Assembly: GCF_900186985.1 (NCBI RefSeq)
Contig: NZ_LT906447.1
Location: 992,001 to 1,056,000, forward strand
DNA: 64,000 nt
Direction of reading: 5' to 3'
Origin: Staphylococcus piscifermentans
GTDB lineage: Bacteria > Bacillota > Bacilli > Staphylococcales > Staphylococcaceae
Below the pieces are notes generated by a model. That model had not been told where the DNA came from. It saw only the letters and a program-made list of their open reading frames with translations, and made no database searches. Positions 9,955 to 23,538 of the stretch are shown here, piece after piece (the first letter of the stretch is position 1; each line of letters opens with the position of its first letter). Position numbers and translations under genes: made by a program.

Positions 9955-10376
9955 AAATAATTTTTGTGTGTACAGGTAATACTTGCAGAAGCCCTATAGC
10001 TGAAAGTATTGCAAAAAAGTTGATGCCACAGCATGAGATTATGTCTCGAGGATTATTCGCTATGGATAGTCAGCCACTGTCTGTATATGCTGCACAAATT
10101 TTAAAGGAAGAAAATTTCACATCTCCGACACATGCACAGCAGTTAAGAAAAGTAGATTTGGATGCAGATTTAATCTTAACGATGACTGCAGATCATAAAC
10201 AACAAATACAAATGATGTATGCGCAACCATTACCGGTTTATACGCTTTATGAATATATCGAACAGCCAGGAGAAGTTTCAGATCCTTACGGTGGCAGTTA
10301 TTCCGACTATCAAAATATTTATAAAGAGCTCTATTATTTGATTACGGAATTGCAACATCGCATCGACTTTCTATGA
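9951..10376 (+). CDS. ptpB: Low-molecular-weight protein phosphatase, arginine-phosphatase type (PtpB/YwlE)
   Basis: Small cysteine phosphatase of 141 residues. The P-loop CTGNTCRS gives nucleophile Cys7 and Arg13; Asp111 in DPYGGS is the general acid. Thr11 within the loop is the residue that, in B. subtilis YwlE, favours phospho-arginine over phospho-tyrosine, so this is likely the protein-arginine phosphatase opposing the McsB kinase. That specificity is inferred from the family. It overlaps the preceding gene by four bases (ATGA). Confidence 0.9.
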   Translation: MKIIFVCTGNTCRSPIAESIAKKLMPQHEIMSRGLFAMDSQPLSVYAAQILKEENFTSPTHAQQLRKVDLDADLILTMTADHKQQIQMMYAQPLPVYTLYEYIEQPGEVSDPYGGSYSDYQNIYKELYYLITELQHRIDFL

Positions 10377-10520
10377 ATAATTAGTATAAGTTAAGATACA
10401 AATGCGTTATAATAATTCCATAAAGCATCGTTTGCTTGTATTAAAGTTAAGTTAACAAGAAAAATATATTCTCTGTTTACTTGATTTCAATATTATCAAT
10501 AAACAAAGGGGTGGAATTAA

Positions 10521-11048
10521 ATGGAAAATTTGAAGTTGTTGCTAGATGAATTACAAGAACAAGATTTCTTTAAAGCTGGTGAAATTTGCGTTATCGGCTG
10601 TTCTACATCTGAAGTGCTTGGAGAAAGAATCGGTTCTGTTGGTTCAATTGATGTCGCACAGCAAATCTTTGACGCTTTAATGAAAGTAAGTAATGATACT
10701 GGCGTTATTTTCGCTTTTCAGGGATGTGAGCACATTAATAGGGCAATTACAATCGAACGTGAACATTTCAATCCACTTACAATGGAAGAAGTCACAGTTG
10801 TACCCGCTGTCCATGCTGGAGGCAGTATGTCCACATATGCTTATCGTCATATGAAAGATCCCATGGTAGTCGAAGCGATTACAGCAACACGTGGAATCGA
10901 TATTGGACAAACTATGATTGGGATGCACATTAAACATGTTGCCATTCCTGTTCGAACTTCAGTCAAAACAGTCGGAGATGCAGTTGTCACGATTGCTTCT
11001 TCCAGACCGAAATTGATTGGCGGCGAACGTGCTCACTATACTTTATAA
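10521..11048 (+). CDS. UPF0340/DUF436 family protein (YwlG-like)
   Basis: A 175-residue cytosolic protein of the DUF436 family, with conserved stretches [23 protein letters not shown] and the glycine-rich [11 protein letters not shown]. Its function is not established. AAAGGGGTGG precedes the ATG. It lies 25 bases upstream of glyA in the ywlC-ywlE-ywlG-glyA-upp order shared with bacilli, suggesting co-transcription with glyA. The 144-base gap before it is AT-rich and holds a TATAAT at 10408-10413 without a clear -35. Confidence 0.88.
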   Translation: MENLKLLLDELQEQDFFKAGEICVIGCSTSEVLGERIGSVGSIDVAQQIFDALMKVSNDTGVIFAFQGCEHINRAITIEREHFNPLTMEEVTVVPAVHAGGSMSTYAYRHMKDPMVVEAITATRGIDIGQTMIGMHIKHVAIPVRTSVKTVGDAVVTIASSRPKLIGGERAHYTL

Positions 11049-11073
11049 CTAATCGAATTGGGGGAATGATGTC

Positions 11074-12312
11074 ATGTCATTTATCGAAAAGGAAGACAAA
11101 GCAGTATTTGAAGCAATTCAAAATGAATACAACCGCCAGAATAACAACATTGAACTTATTGCATCTGAAAACTTTGTATCTGAAGCAGTTATGGAAGCAC
11201 AAGGCTCAGTATTAACGAATAAGTATGCTGAAGGTTATCCTGGTCGCCGCTATTATGGTGGTTGCCAATATGTCGATGTTACTGAAACATTAGCAATTGA
11301 ACGTGCGAAAGAACTATTCGGTGCTGAACATGTAAACGTTCAACCGCACTCAGGTTCTCAAGCCAATATGGCAGTTTACTTAGTAGCATTAGATTACGGC
11401 GATACTGTATTAGGTATGAATTTAAGCCATGGAGGCCATTTAACTCATGGTGCCAAAGTGAATTTCAGCGGTAAGTTCTACAACTTTGTTGAATATGGAG
11501 TAGATAAAGAAACAGAACGTATTGACTATGAAGAAGTACGTCGTCTTGCTCAAGAAAACAAACCTAAGTTAATTGTTGCAGGCGCATCTGCTTATCCTCG
11601 TGAAATCGACTTCAAGAAATTCAAAGAAATTGCTGACGAAGTCGGTGCTAAACTAATGGTAGATATGGCACATATCGCTGGTCTTGTGGCAGCCGGATTG
11701 CATCAAAATCCTGTTGATTATGCAGACTTTGTTACTACAACAACACATAAGACTCTAAGAGGCCCTCGTGGCGGAATGATTCTTACTAAAGAAGAATATG
11801 CTAAACAAATTGATAAAACGATCTTCCCAGGTATTCAAGGCGGTCCGTTAGAGCACGTAATCGCTGCAAAAGCAGTAGCATTTGGTGAAGCATTGAATCC
11901 TGATTTCAAAGATTATCAAGAACAAGTGATTAAGAATGCGAAAGTCTTAGCTGAAACATTGGTTAAAGAAGGCTTCAGAGTTGTTTCAGGTGGAACTGAT
12001 AACCACTTAGTAGCTGTTGATGTTAAAGGTTCATTCGGTATTACAGGGAAAGAAGCGGAAGAAGCTCTTGATGAAGTAGGTATCACTTGTAATAAGAACA
12101 CCATTCCTTTCGATCAAGAAAAACCTTTCGTTACAAGTGGTTTGCGCTTAGGTACACCAGCAGCTACAACACGGGGATTCCAAGAGGCAGATTTTGAAGA
12201 AGTAGCTAAAATTATTAGCTTAGTTGTTCAAAATCCTAAAAATGAAGCGAAATTAAAAGAAGCAAGTGATCGTGTAGCAGCTTTGACTTCAAAACATCCA
12301 TTATATAAATAA
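11074..12312 (+). CDS. glyA: Serine hydroxymethyltransferase
   Basis: PLP enzyme interconverting serine and glycine with transfer of a one-carbon unit to tetrahydrofolate. The 412-residue protein has the PLP lysine Lys226 in [14 protein letters not shown], the HSGSQAN and MDMAHIAGL-type segments and GTPAATTRG near the C-terminus. GGGGGAATG lies before the start. It is followed at 24 bases by upp, with no terminator between them. Confidence 0.97.
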   Translation: MSFIEKEDKAVFEAIQNEYNRQNNNIELIASENFVSEAVMEAQGSVLTNKYAEGYPGRRYYGGCQYVDVTETLAIERAKELFGAEHVNVQPHSGSQANMAVYLVALDYGDTVLGMNLSHGGHLTHGAKVNFSGKFYNFVEYGVDKETERIDYEEVRRLAQENKPKLIVAGASAYPREIDFKKFKEIADEVGAKLMVDMAHIAGLVAAGLHQNPVDYADFVTTTTHKTLRGPRGGMILTKEEYAKQIDKTIFPGIQGGPLEHVIAAKAVAFGEALNPDFKDYQEQVIKNAKVLAETLVKEGFRVVSGGTDNHLVAVDVKGSFGITGKEAEEALDEVGITCNKNTIPFDQEKPFVTSGLRLGTPAATTRGFQEADFEEVAKIISLVVQNPKNEAKLKEASDRVAALTSKHPLYK

Positions 12313-12336
12313 GATAAACTAGGAGGCAACACCGTT

Positions 12337-12966
12337 ATGGGTAAAGTACATGTATTTGACCATCCGCTTATTCAACATAAAATGAGTTATATCCGTGATG
12401 CAAACACGGGCACTAAAGAATTCAGAGAACTAGTTGATGAAGTCGGTATGTTGATGGCTTACGAAGTAACCAGAGATTTAGAACTTCAAGACGTTGAAAT
12501 TGAAACGCCTGTTACCAAAACAACTGCGAAAAGATTGTCAGGAAAGAAATTAGCATTTGTACCTATTTTAAGAGCTGGTTTAGGAATGACTCAAGGTATC
12601 TTAAGTTTGATTCCAGCTGCCAGAGTAGGGCACGTAGGATTGTACCGTGATCCTGAAACATTGAAAGCAGTAGAATATTTTGTGAAATTGCCACAAGATA
12701 TTGAAGAACGTGAAATCGTAGTAGTAGACCCTATGTTAGCAACAGGTGCTTCTGCGATTGAAGCTATTAATTCTTTGAAAACACGCGGTGCGAAAAATAT
12801 TCGCTTTATGTGCCTGATTGCTGCGCCTGAAGGTGTAGAAAAATTACAAGAAGCACATCCAGATGTAGATATCTTTATTGCAGCTCTTGATGAAAAGTTG
12901 AATGATAAAGCATATATCACACCAGGTTTAGGCGACGCTGGCGACCGTTTATTCGGTACAAAATAA
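12337..12966 (+). CDS. upp: Uracil phosphoribosyltransferase
   Basis: Salvages uracil to UMP with PRPP. The 209-residue protein carries the PRPP-binding loop DPMLATG (residues 131-137) and the uracil-binding C-terminal segment [21 protein letters not shown] precedes the ATG. Co-transcribed with glyA; the structured region at 13048-13126 could end the transcript. Confidence 0.96.
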   Translation: MGKVHVFDHPLIQHKMSYIRDANTGTKEFRELVDEVGMLMAYEVTRDLELQDVEIETPVTKTTAKRLSGKKLAFVPILRAGLGMTQGILSLIPAARVGHVGLYRDPETLKAVEYFVKLPQDIEEREIVVVDPMLATGASAIEAINSLKTRGAKNIRFMCLIAAPEGVEKLQEAHPDVDIFIAALDEKLNDKAYITPGLGDAGDRLFGTK

Positions 12967-13047
12967 TTGGGACACAGCAAGGCGCTCCCGTTTCTTTTAT
13001 ATTAACGGTGTAACTAGTGTCTTTATAATATAATATGTTGAATACTT

Positions 13048-13126
13048 AAAAAGTATGCAGGTTATTAACATCGTGCCCATTTATAGACGGAGACATTAGC
13101 ATGTTAAACAGTACTGCATACTTTTT
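13048..13126 (+). promoter_or_regulatory. Long inverted repeat in the mnaA leader (possible attenuator or terminator)
   Basis: A perfect 13-bp inverted repeat (AAAAAGTATGCAG at 13048-13060, CTGCATACTTTTT at 13114-13126) encloses 53 bases, and a nested 7-bp repeat TTAACAT / ATGTTAA extends the stem. It ends in five T, seven bases before the mnaA Shine-Dalgarno sequence (AAGGAG, 13133-13138). It could terminate upp transcription or control mnaA. Confidence 0.5.
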
Positions 13127-13148
13127 ATATTTAAGGAGTAGTTTTTTT

Positions 13149-14300
13149 ATGAAGAAGATTATGACTGTATTCGGAACGAGACCAGAAGCTATCAAAATGG
13201 CTCCTTTAGTCGCACAATTAAAAAAAGAAGAGACGTTAGAAGCAGTTGTAGCCGTAACCGCACAACATCGTGAAATGCTTGACTCTGTATTAGATACGTT
13301 TGATATTCGTCCAGATTATGATTTGAATATCATGCAAGCAGGTCAAACACTTTCTGATATTACTTCGAAGGTATTGAAAGGATTAGAAGCGGTGATTAAA
13401 AAGGAAAAACCTGATATGATTCTCGTCCATGGTGATACCATGACAACTTTTGCAAGCGCCTTAGCGGCCTTTTATAATCAAGTGGCAATAGGGCATGTAG
13501 AAGCTGGGTTAAGGACTTGGAATAAATATTCGCCGTACCCTGAAGAAATGAATCGTCAAATGGTCAGTGATTTAGCAGATATTCATTTTGCTCCTACGCA
13601 ACAAGCAGCTGATAATTTATTAGCCGAAAATCATCCGGCTGATACGATAGCAATTACTGGCAATACAGCAATAGATGCGATGTCTACCACGATTAAAGAG
13701 GATTATCAGTCTGACATTATCGCCAAGCATCTAGGGAAGAAAATAATACTGCTGACCGCACATCGACGTGAAAATATCGGTATACCCATGGAACATATTT
13801 TTAAAGCAGTGAGAGAAATCGTTGAACAACATAACGATGTCGTCGTTGTATATCCGATGCACAAGAACCCTAAAGTCAGAGAAATTGCATGCAAATATCT
13901 AGGCAATCATGAACGTATTGAGTTGATCGAACCATTGGAAGTCATTGATTTTCATAATTTTGCACATCAATCTTATTTAATTCTTACTGACTCTGGAGGC
14001 ATTCAAGAAGAAGCACCTTCACTAGGTAAACCTGTACTCGTATTACGAGATACAACTGAAAGACCTGAAGGAGTCAAAGCAGGAACCCTTAAATTAGTAG
14101 GAACAGAAGAAGCGGATATCTTCCAAACAACTGATTTATTGTTGAAAGATGGTATGAAATATCGAGAAATGAGCGAGAAGGCCAATCCATATGGTGATGG
14201 TCATGCATCTGAACGTATTTGTGACAATATTAAGTACTATTTTGGTCTCACCGATAAGAAACCGAATGATTTTGGCGAAAATAAAGACAATTTTGAATAA
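13149..14300 (+). CDS. mnaA: UDP-N-acetylglucosamine 2-epimerase (non-hydrolysing)
   Basis: Interconverts UDP-GlcNAc and UDP-ManNAc, precursor for wall teichoic acid linkage units. The 383-residue GT-B fold protein has FGTRPEAIKMAPL at the N-terminus, HGDTMTTFA, VEAGLRT, TAHRRENIG and DSGGIQEEAPSLGKP. A longer frame from 13101 lacks a ribosome site, whereas AAGGAG ends 10 bases before the ATG at 13149. It lies between upp and the ATP synthase operon, as in S. aureus. Confidence 0.94.
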   Translation: MKKIMTVFGTRPEAIKMAPLVAQLKKEETLEAVVAVTAQHREMLDSVLDTFDIRPDYDLNIMQAGQTLSDITSKVLKGLEAVIKKEKPDMILVHGDTMTTFASALAAFYNQVAIGHVEAGLRTWNKYSPYPEEMNRQMVSDLADIHFAPTQQAADNLLAENHPADTIAITGNTAIDAMSTTIKEDYQSDIIAKHLGKKIILLTAHRRENIGIPMEHIFKAVREIVEQHNDVVVVYPMHKNPKVREIACKYLGNHERIELIEPLEVIDFHNFAHQSYLILTDSGGIQEEAPSLGKPVLVLRDTTERPEGVKAGTLKLVGTEEADIFQTTDLLLKDGMKYREMSEKANPYGDGHASERICDNIKYYFGLTDKKPNDFGENKDNFE

Positions 14301-14365
14301 AAGATGGATTTTGTGTCTAATTTGTGACAATTATTAAACATAAGAATTGCTTATTTTGAATGTAA

Positions 14366-14395
14366 TTGACACGCACAAGAGTGCTATATTATGAT
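14366..14395 (+). promoter_or_regulatory. Predicted sigma-A promoter of the atp operon
   Basis: Consensus TTGACA at 14366-14371, 18-bp spacer, TATGAT at 14390-14395. It lies about 65 bases before atpI and is the only strong promoter seen ahead of the operon. Confidence 0.75.
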
Positions 14396-14460
14396 TAAAA
14401 CTGTATGGATGAAATGGTTTTCAGATGATTCGTATTTCCATGTGAAATGAGGCACAATAA

Positions 14461-14811
14461 ATGAAGCAGTTCAACATTATTTTCAAGAAGTATCTTCAAT
14501 ATTACATTTATTGGTTGTCAGTGTTGGTTATTATTGCACTAATAATACCAAAGCCTTTCATTATTGGCCTTATTATCGGTTCATTTGGTTCTTTAATCAA
14601 TACATACATCTTTGAATTATATTTATCTAAGGCGCAGAAAGAGGAGACGTCTCAGGTATCAACAGGTGGTTTTTGGCGATATCTTGTTGCTTTTCTAGCC
14701 TGCTGCACCTGGCTTTTCTTTAAAAACCAAGTGAATATTATTGGTGTAATGATTGGTTTGATGATTTCATATATTTTGATCATCTTACGACCATTTCTTC
14801 ACAAAATGTAA
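14461..14811 (+). CDS. atpI: ATP synthase protein I (AtpI)
   Basis: A 116-residue membrane protein with four predicted transmembrane helices, first gene of the ATP synthase operon. AtpI proteins help assemble the c-ring and are not part of the final enzyme. Identification rests on position directly before atpB, length and hydrophobicity pattern, since AtpI sequences diverge strongly. The ribosome site is weak (GAGGCA). Confidence 0.85.
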   Translation: MKQFNIIFKKYLQYYIYWLSVLVIIALIIPKPFIIGLIIGSFGSLINTYIFELYLSKAQKEETSQVSTGGFWRYLVAFLACCTWLFFKNQVNIIGVMIGLMISYILIILRPFLHKM

Positions 14812-15570
<759 letters not shown>

Positions 15571-15589
15571 TTTTATTTAAATATTTTAA

Positions 15590-15826
<237 letters not shown>

Positions 15827-15941
15827 TAAATACAATCAAGGCAAGCGGCGAAGTCAACAATCGGCTTTCGCCATTTCTTTCGTAATAGATTAACACTATA
15901 TGCCAATAGAGGACTTTGAATGAAAGGAGTGTCCAAGTACT

Positions 15942-16466
15942 GTGACTGCGACTACAAATAATTTAGTTCTTGGTGCTGCAGGCGGCGGTGTTGAATGGGG
16001 TTCAGCTTTAGTAACTTTAATAACTTTCTTAATCCTATTAGCATTGCTTAAAAAGTTCGCATGGGGTCCATTGAAATCTGTGATGGATAAACGTGAACAA
16101 GATATCAACAAAGATATCGATGATGCAGAACAAGCTAAAATAAACGCTCAAAAACTTGAAGAAGAAAACAGACAAACTCTAAGAGAAACTCAAAACGAGG
16201 TTCAAAAAATCTTAGAAGAAGCAAAAGTGCAAGCACGTGATCAACATGAACAAATTATCCATGAAGCTAATCAACGTGCTAATGGCATGATTGAAACTGC
16301 ACAAAGTGAAATCAACAGCCAAAAAGAACGTGCAATCTCTGAAATCAACGACGAAGTTTCTAAGTTGTCAGTTCTGATTGCGTCTAAAATTTTACAAAAA
16401 GACATTTCAGAGAAAGATCAAAAAGAATTGATCGACAAGTACATTAAAGAGGTAGGGGATAAATAA
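15942..16466 (+). CDS. atpF: ATP synthase subunit b
   Basis: Peripheral stalk subunit of 174 residues: one N-terminal membrane helix (about residues 20-40), then a long charged coiled coil that holds the F1 head. Start is GTG at 15942 with AAAGGAG 12 bases upstream, a rather long spacing; the encoded start [15 protein letters not shown] matches the staphylococcal protein. It overlaps atpH by one base (TAATG). Confidence 0.95.
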   Translation: MTATTNNLVLGAAGGGVEWGSALVTLITFLILLALLKKFAWGPLKSVMDKREQDINKDIDDAEQAKINAQKLEEENRQTLRETQNEVQKILEEAKVQARDQHEQIIHEANQRANGMIETAQSEINSQKERAISEINDEVSKLSVLIASKILQKDISEKDQKELIDKYIKEVGDK

Positions 16467-17005
16467 TGGCAATTGTTGCTAAAAAATATGCCCAAGCGCT
16501 GTATGAAACGTCACTCGACAAAGATGTTTTAGATTTAATGTACGAAGAATTTGCTGCAGTTGATGAAGCAGCAGTTCCTAATCAAGATAAATTGAAAGCT
16601 TTTGATTCAGACCCTAAAAATATTGCTGCCAGCCGTAAAGGCTTAGTAGAAACATCTTTCAAAGGTGTAAATCAATATTTGATGAATACGCTATATGTTA
16701 TGGCTGAAAATCGTCATTTATCTATTTTGCCGGAAGTGTTCAAAGCATTTGAAGGTCTTTACAATCAATATTATAATCAAGACTTTGCCACAGTTGAATC
16801 TGTACACGAACTATCTCAAGAAGAATTGGATAAAGTCGGTGAAGCATTAATTCAACGAACAGGGTTGTCAAAATTAATTATTACAAATGTAATTAATCAA
16901 TCTCTAATTGGTGGCTTACGAGCTAAAGTAGGCACAAAAGTCTTTGATGGAAGCATTCAAAATGATCTTGCTCAAATTGAAAGAAAATTTATCAGAACGA
17001 AATAA
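16466..17005 (+). CDS. atpH: ATP synthase subunit delta
   Basis: Links the peripheral stalk to the top of the F1 alpha-beta head. The 179-residue protein shows the family pattern, an N-terminal helical bundle beginning AKKYAQALYE and the C-terminal GGLRAKVGTKVFDGSI segment. Its ATG overlaps the atpF stop, indicating translational coupling. Confidence 0.95.
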   Translation: MAIVAKKYAQALYETSLDKDVLDLMYEEFAAVDEAAVPNQDKLKAFDSDPKNIAASRKGLVETSFKGVNQYLMNTLYVMAENRHLSILPEVFKAFEGLYNQYYNQDFATVESVHELSQEELDKVGEALIQRTGLSKLIITNVINQSLIGGLRAKVGTKVFDGSIQNDLAQIERKFIRTK

Positions 17006-17028
17006 TTTATTAAAGAGGAGTGACATAG

Positions 17029-18537
<1,509 letters not shown>

Positions 18538-18572
18538 TAAAGAAGCGAAGTATTAAATAAGGTGGTGAAATA

Positions 18573-19436
18573 ATGGGATCTCTAAAGGATATTGATTCAA
18601 GAATTAAATCGACGAAAAAAATGAATCAAATCACTAAGGCAATGAACATGGTTGCGAGTTCAAAATTGAACAAAGCACAACGTAATACTAATCAGTTCAA
18701 GCCTTATATGGATAAATTGCAAAATGCAATTACTGCTGTAGCAGGCCAAACAACTTCCAATCATCCGATGTTAGTTGAGCGTCCTGTGAAGAAACGCGGT
18801 TACTTAGTTATTTCTAGTGACCGTGGATTAGCAGGGGCATACAACGCGAATATCTTACGTAAAGTGTTGCAAGATATTCAAGAGCGCGGCGAAAATCCAG
18901 GTGATTACAAATTGTTAGTATTAGGTAAAGTAGGTATCGACTTCTTTAAGAATAGAAGTATTGAGGTAGAATATGCATTGCCTGATGTACCAGATCAGCC
19001 AAGTTTTAAATCAATTGAACCTGTGACTAAGAAAGCAATTGACTTATATGAAAACGGCGATATTGATGAATTGAATATTTACTATAATAAATTCGTCAAT
19101 GTTCTTGAAAGCAAACCGACTGCAAAAAGAGTATTACCATTAAGTAAAGAAGATGCAAGTTCAGGTCATGGACAAATGTCTTCATACGAATTTGAACCTG
19201 ATAAAGAATCAATCTTAAATATTATTTTGCCGCAATATGTAGAAGGCTTGATCTATGGCACAATCTTAAACGCTAAAGCAAGTGAACATGCAATGCGTAT
19301 GACTGCTATGAAAAATGCTTCTGACAATGCGAGCGACCTTATTGACGATTTATCATTACAATATAACCGAGCACGTCAAGCTGCAATCACTCAACAAATT
19401 ACTGAGATTGTCGGTGGCGCAACTGCTCTTGAATAG
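18573..19436 (+). CDS. atpG: ATP synthase subunit gamma
   Basis: Central rotor shaft of F1, 287 residues. The N- and C-terminal helices that form the coiled coil begin with [20 protein letters not shown] and end with [16 protein letters not shown], both signature segments; [11 protein letters not shown] lies between. GGTGGTG precedes the ATG. Confidence 0.97.
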   Translation: MGSLKDIDSRIKSTKKMNQITKAMNMVASSKLNKAQRNTNQFKPYMDKLQNAITAVAGQTTSNHPMLVERPVKKRGYLVISSDRGLAGAYNANILRKVLQDIQERGENPGDYKLLVLGKVGIDFFKNRSIEVEYALPDVPDQPSFKSIEPVTKKAIDLYENGDIDELNIYYNKFVNVLESKPTAKRVLPLSKEDASSGHGQMSSYEFEPDKESILNIILPQYVEGLIYGTILNAKASEHAMRMTAMKNASDNASDLIDDLSLQYNRARQAAITQQITEIVGGATALE

Positions 19437-19443
19437 TATTTAA

Positions 19444-20874
<1,431 letters not shown>

Positions 20875-20894
20875 AAATTAGGAGGTAAAGTTTA

Positions 20895-21299
20895 ATGAAC
20901 ACAATGAACGTTAATATTGTTACTCCTAATGGTTCTGTTTATAACCAAGATAATGTTGAAATTACTGTTCTACAAACAGTCGGCGGCGACATGGGTGTTA
21001 TGTACGGACATATCCCGACTGTAACAGCAATTCAAACAGGTTATGTTAAAGTACATTATACAGATGGAATTGAATACATCGCTGTAAGTGATGGATTCGT
21101 AGAAATCAGACAAGAAAAAACGTCAATAATTGTACAAACAGCAGAAAAAGCTGAAGATATTGATGTCAGACGTGCTGAATCGGCTAAAGAACGAGCAGAA
21201 TCACATTTGAATAACAATGACGAAGATACTGACATTAACAGAGCAAAACGAGCTTTAGAACGAGCTGAAAACCGTCTTAAAGTTTCGGAATTAAAATAA
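20895..21299 (+). CDS. atpC: ATP synthase subunit epsilon
   Basis: Rotor foot subunit of 134 residues that can inhibit ATP hydrolysis: N-terminal beta sandwich (MNVNIVTPNGSVY, GDMGVMYGHIP) and C-terminal two-helix arm rich in Arg, Glu and Ala. TAGGAGG precedes the ATG. Last gene of the operon; a terminator follows. Confidence 0.96.
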   Translation: MNTMNVNIVTPNGSVYNQDNVEITVLQTVGGDMGVMYGHIPTVTAIQTGYVKVHYTDGIEYIAVSDGFVEIRQEKTSIIVQTAEKAEDIDVRRAESAKERAESHLNNNDEDTDINRAKRALERAENRLKVSELK

Positions 21300-21314
21300 T
21301 AACTCACCATTAAA

Positions 21315-21353
21315 TATAGGATATATCTCATTTTGAGGTATATCCTATTTTTT
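21315..21353 (+). terminator. Rho-independent terminator of the atp operon
   Basis: Long stem ATAGGATATATCTCA / TGAGGTATATCCTAT (one mismatch-type wobble) with a tiny loop and six T. Confidence 0.92.
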
Positions 21354-21481
21354 AATTTCTGCAATTAATTGGCATTTGAAAAAGAATTGTAGAAATTCAG
21401 TTATTATATTCAAGATTGTATGAATTCGAGTCAATATAATGTACAATGTTAGTCAGTAAACATTTGAGGAGAACAAAATTT

Positions 21482-21715
21482 ATGGATTATTTAGGGCAGT
21501 TTGCGATAGCGCACTTAATATTACACGTTGTTTGTATATGTGTAGCTTTTTGGGCGCTCAACGCATTGAGGTTAGATCAATTTTTTAAAAAAGGCTACCC
21601 TGCACAAGTACAAGTTTTACTTATCTTTCTTGCTATTGTAATCGGGGCAGGGGTCAGCAACTTTATAATCGACTTGTTGCAATTTTCAACACAATTGAAG
21701 TATTTGGGAAAATAA
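21482..21715 (+). CDS. DUF1146 family membrane protein (YwzB-like)
   Basis: A 77-residue protein with two hydrophobic helices (about residues 7-27 and 47-67), matching the DUF1146/YwzB family found between atpC and murA in bacilli. Function unknown. A longer frame from 21446 exists, but GAGGAG at 21466-21471 sits 10 bases before the ATG at 21482. TATAAT at 21435-21440 may be part of its promoter. Confidence 0.85.
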   Translation: MDYLGQFAIAHLILHVVCICVAFWALNALRLDQFFKKGYPAQVQVLLIFLAIVIGAGVSNFIIDLLQFSTQLKYLGK

Positions 21716-21828
21716 GCGCTTAAGTGTAAAACTAAAGTAATTCCATATATAATGTAAGTATATTAATAATGAGAGAAATATGACTGAATTGAGGATGTTC
21801 AGAGGAGTTAAAAAGTGGAGGAGTAATA

Positions 21829-23100
21829 ATGACTAGAGACAGAATTGTAATTAAAGGCGGCAATCGTCTTGAAGGAGAAGTTCAAGTCGAAGGAGCAAAA
21901 AATGCAGTATTGCCAGTTTTGACTGCATCGTTACTAGCTTCAAAAGGAACTAGTACCTTACATAACGTTCCAGAATTAAGCGACGTAGTGACAATTAATA
22001 ATGTATTATCTACACTAAATGCTGATATCAAGTACAACAAAGAAAATAATAGTGTGACAGTAGATGCTACAAACCAATTAAACTTTGAGGCCCCTTATGA
22101 GTATGTAAGTAAGATGCGTGCAAGCATTTTAGTAATGGGTCCATTATTAGCACGTCTAGGCCATGCTAAAGTTGCTTTACCAGGTGGTTGTGCAATTGGA
22201 AGCAGACCTATTGAACAACATATTAAAGGTTTTGAAGCGCTTGGAGCCGATATTCATTTAGAGAATGGTTTCATTTTTGCTGATACAGAAAACGGATTAA
22301 AAGGCACAAATATTCATTTAGATTTCCCAAGTGTGGGCGCTACTCAAAATATAATTATGGCAGCTGCTTTAGCTGATGGGAAAACTGTGCTGGAAAATGT
22401 AGCACGTGAGCCAGAAATTGTAGACCTTGCTAATTATATTAATGAAATGGGCGGTAATGTTACGGGTGCAGGTACAGACACGATTACTATTAATGGTGTA
22501 AAGGAACTTCACGGTGTAGAACATTCAATTATTCCTGATCGTATTGAAGCAGGAACATTAATTATTGCTGGTGCTATTACTCGTGGAGATGTGTTTGTAC
22601 GAGGTGCAATCAAAGAACATATGACAAGTCTTCTGTATAAATTAGAAGAAATGGGCGTTAATTTGGAATATAAAGAAGAAGGCATTCGTGTTTCTGCAGA
22701 AGGTGAATTGAAACCTGTAGATGTAAAAACTTTACCGCATCCTGGTTTCCCAACAGATATGCAATCACAAATTATGGCTTTACTCTTAACCGCAGAAGGT
22801 CACAAAGTGATAACAGAAACAGTCTTCGAAAATCGTTTTATGCACGTTGCTGAGTTCAAACGTATGAATGCTCAAATTAATGTAGAAGGCAGAAATGCTA
22901 AAATTACAGGTAAAAGTAATCTGCAAGGAGCACAAGTAAAAGCTACTGATTTACGTGCCGGAGCTGCATTAATCTTAGCTGGATTAGTTGCTGAAGGTAC
23001 AACAGAAGTTTCAGAATTAAAACACTTGGATCGAGGATATGTAGACTTTAATGGTAAATTAAAATCACTCGGTGCGGATATAGAACGCATATCAGAATAG
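21829..23100 (+). CDS. murA: UDP-N-acetylglucosamine 1-carboxyvinyltransferase 1 (MurA)
   Basis: Primary MurA paralogue, same reaction as the protein at 1006. The 423-residue protein has the catalytic cysteine Cys121 in [21 protein letters not shown] near the start and [18 protein letters not shown] precedes the ATG; a TATAAT at 21748-21753 with TGTAAA 17 bp upstream is a plausible promoter. It differs from MurA2 across the whole length, so the two are old paralogues and not a recent duplication. Downstream it runs closely into the epuA-like gene. Confidence 0.97.
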   Translation: MTRDRIVIKGGNRLEGEVQVEGAKNAVLPVLTASLLASKGTSTLHNVPELSDVVTINNVLSTLNADIKYNKENNSVTVDATNQLNFEAPYEYVSKMRASILVMGPLLARLGHAKVALPGGCAIGSRPIEQHIKGFEALGADIHLENGFIFADTENGLKGTNIHLDFPSVGATQNIIMAAALADGKTVLENVAREPEIVDLANYINEMGGNVTGAGTDTITINGVKELHGVEHSIIPDRIEAGTLIIAGAITRGDVFVRGAIKEHMTSLLYKLEEMGVNLEYKEEGIRVSAEGELKPVDVKTLPHPGFPTDMQSQIMALLLTAEGHKVITETVFENRFMHVAEFKRMNAQINVEGRNAKITGKSNLQGAQVKATDLRAGAALILAGLVAEGTTEVSELKHLDRGYVDFNGKLKSLGADIERISE

Positions 23101-23110
23101 GAGACACTTG

Positions 23111-23299
23111 ATGAAGAAGCCGATACATTATAAATTGATACGAATTCCTTTAGGATTTGGTATAATAATTATCGTTATATTGATGATAGTAATGTTCTTA
23201 ATTGGAATTTTAATTGGTTATCTGCTCAATCATCAAAACCCTTTAGAATTTTTTGATTTTCATACATGGAAGCATTTTAAGCAGCTTTTTGGGGAATAG
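23111..23299 (+). CDS. EpuA-like small membrane protein (PF11772 type)
   Basis: A 62-residue protein with a basic N-terminus (residues 1-11), one long hydrophobic helix (about 12-40) ending in IGYLL, and a short polar tail with the FFDFHTWKHF pattern. This layout, and the position directly after murA, match the EpuA family, often labelled DNA-directed RNA polymerase subunit beta in databases although it is a membrane peptide. Function is unknown. ATG at 23111 follows TAGGAGA; an in-frame TTG three bases earlier is too close to it. Confidence 0.8.
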   Translation: MKKPIHYKLIRIPLGFGIIIIVILMIVMFLIGILIGYLLNHQNPLEFFDFHTWKHFKQLFGE

Positions 23300-23373
23300 A
23301 ACAGTTACTAAAGTGTAATTAAAAGGCAGTAAATATCTCTGAATATAGTTATAATTGAATTGAGGTAACAATA

Positions 23374-23538
23374 ATGAATAAGACTAGAGAAATTATTGGA
23401 AAATTAGGGAGTACTATTTCCAACCCATCTAATCGTAAATATACAGCATACATTCGGATTACAAACCCATCACAACTTGATGCATTACAAAATCAATTTG
23501 AATTTTTAATGCATCACCGTAACTGTCCATGTTTTTAG
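23374..23538 (+). CDS. Small hypothetical protein with C-terminal CPC motif, before tnpB
   Basis: Fifty-four codons from an ATG with GAGGTAAC upstream (about 8 bases). I do not recognise a family. The protein begins with a helical stretch (REIIGKLGS), then RKYTAYIRI and NPSQLDALQNQFEFLM, and ends HHRNCPCF. One frame over, the sequence stays open after the stop and reads SGCIYDFGRLKKEGG-RIC, ending seven bases inside tnpB, so a one-base slip in the T run at 23532-23536 would give about 72 residues with five cysteines. It may be a complete small protein, a frameshifted gene, or part of the mobile element. Codon use is like its neighbours. Confidence 0.5.
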   Translation: MNKTREIIGKLGSTISNPSNRKYTAYIRITNPSQLDALQNQFEFLMHHRNCPCF

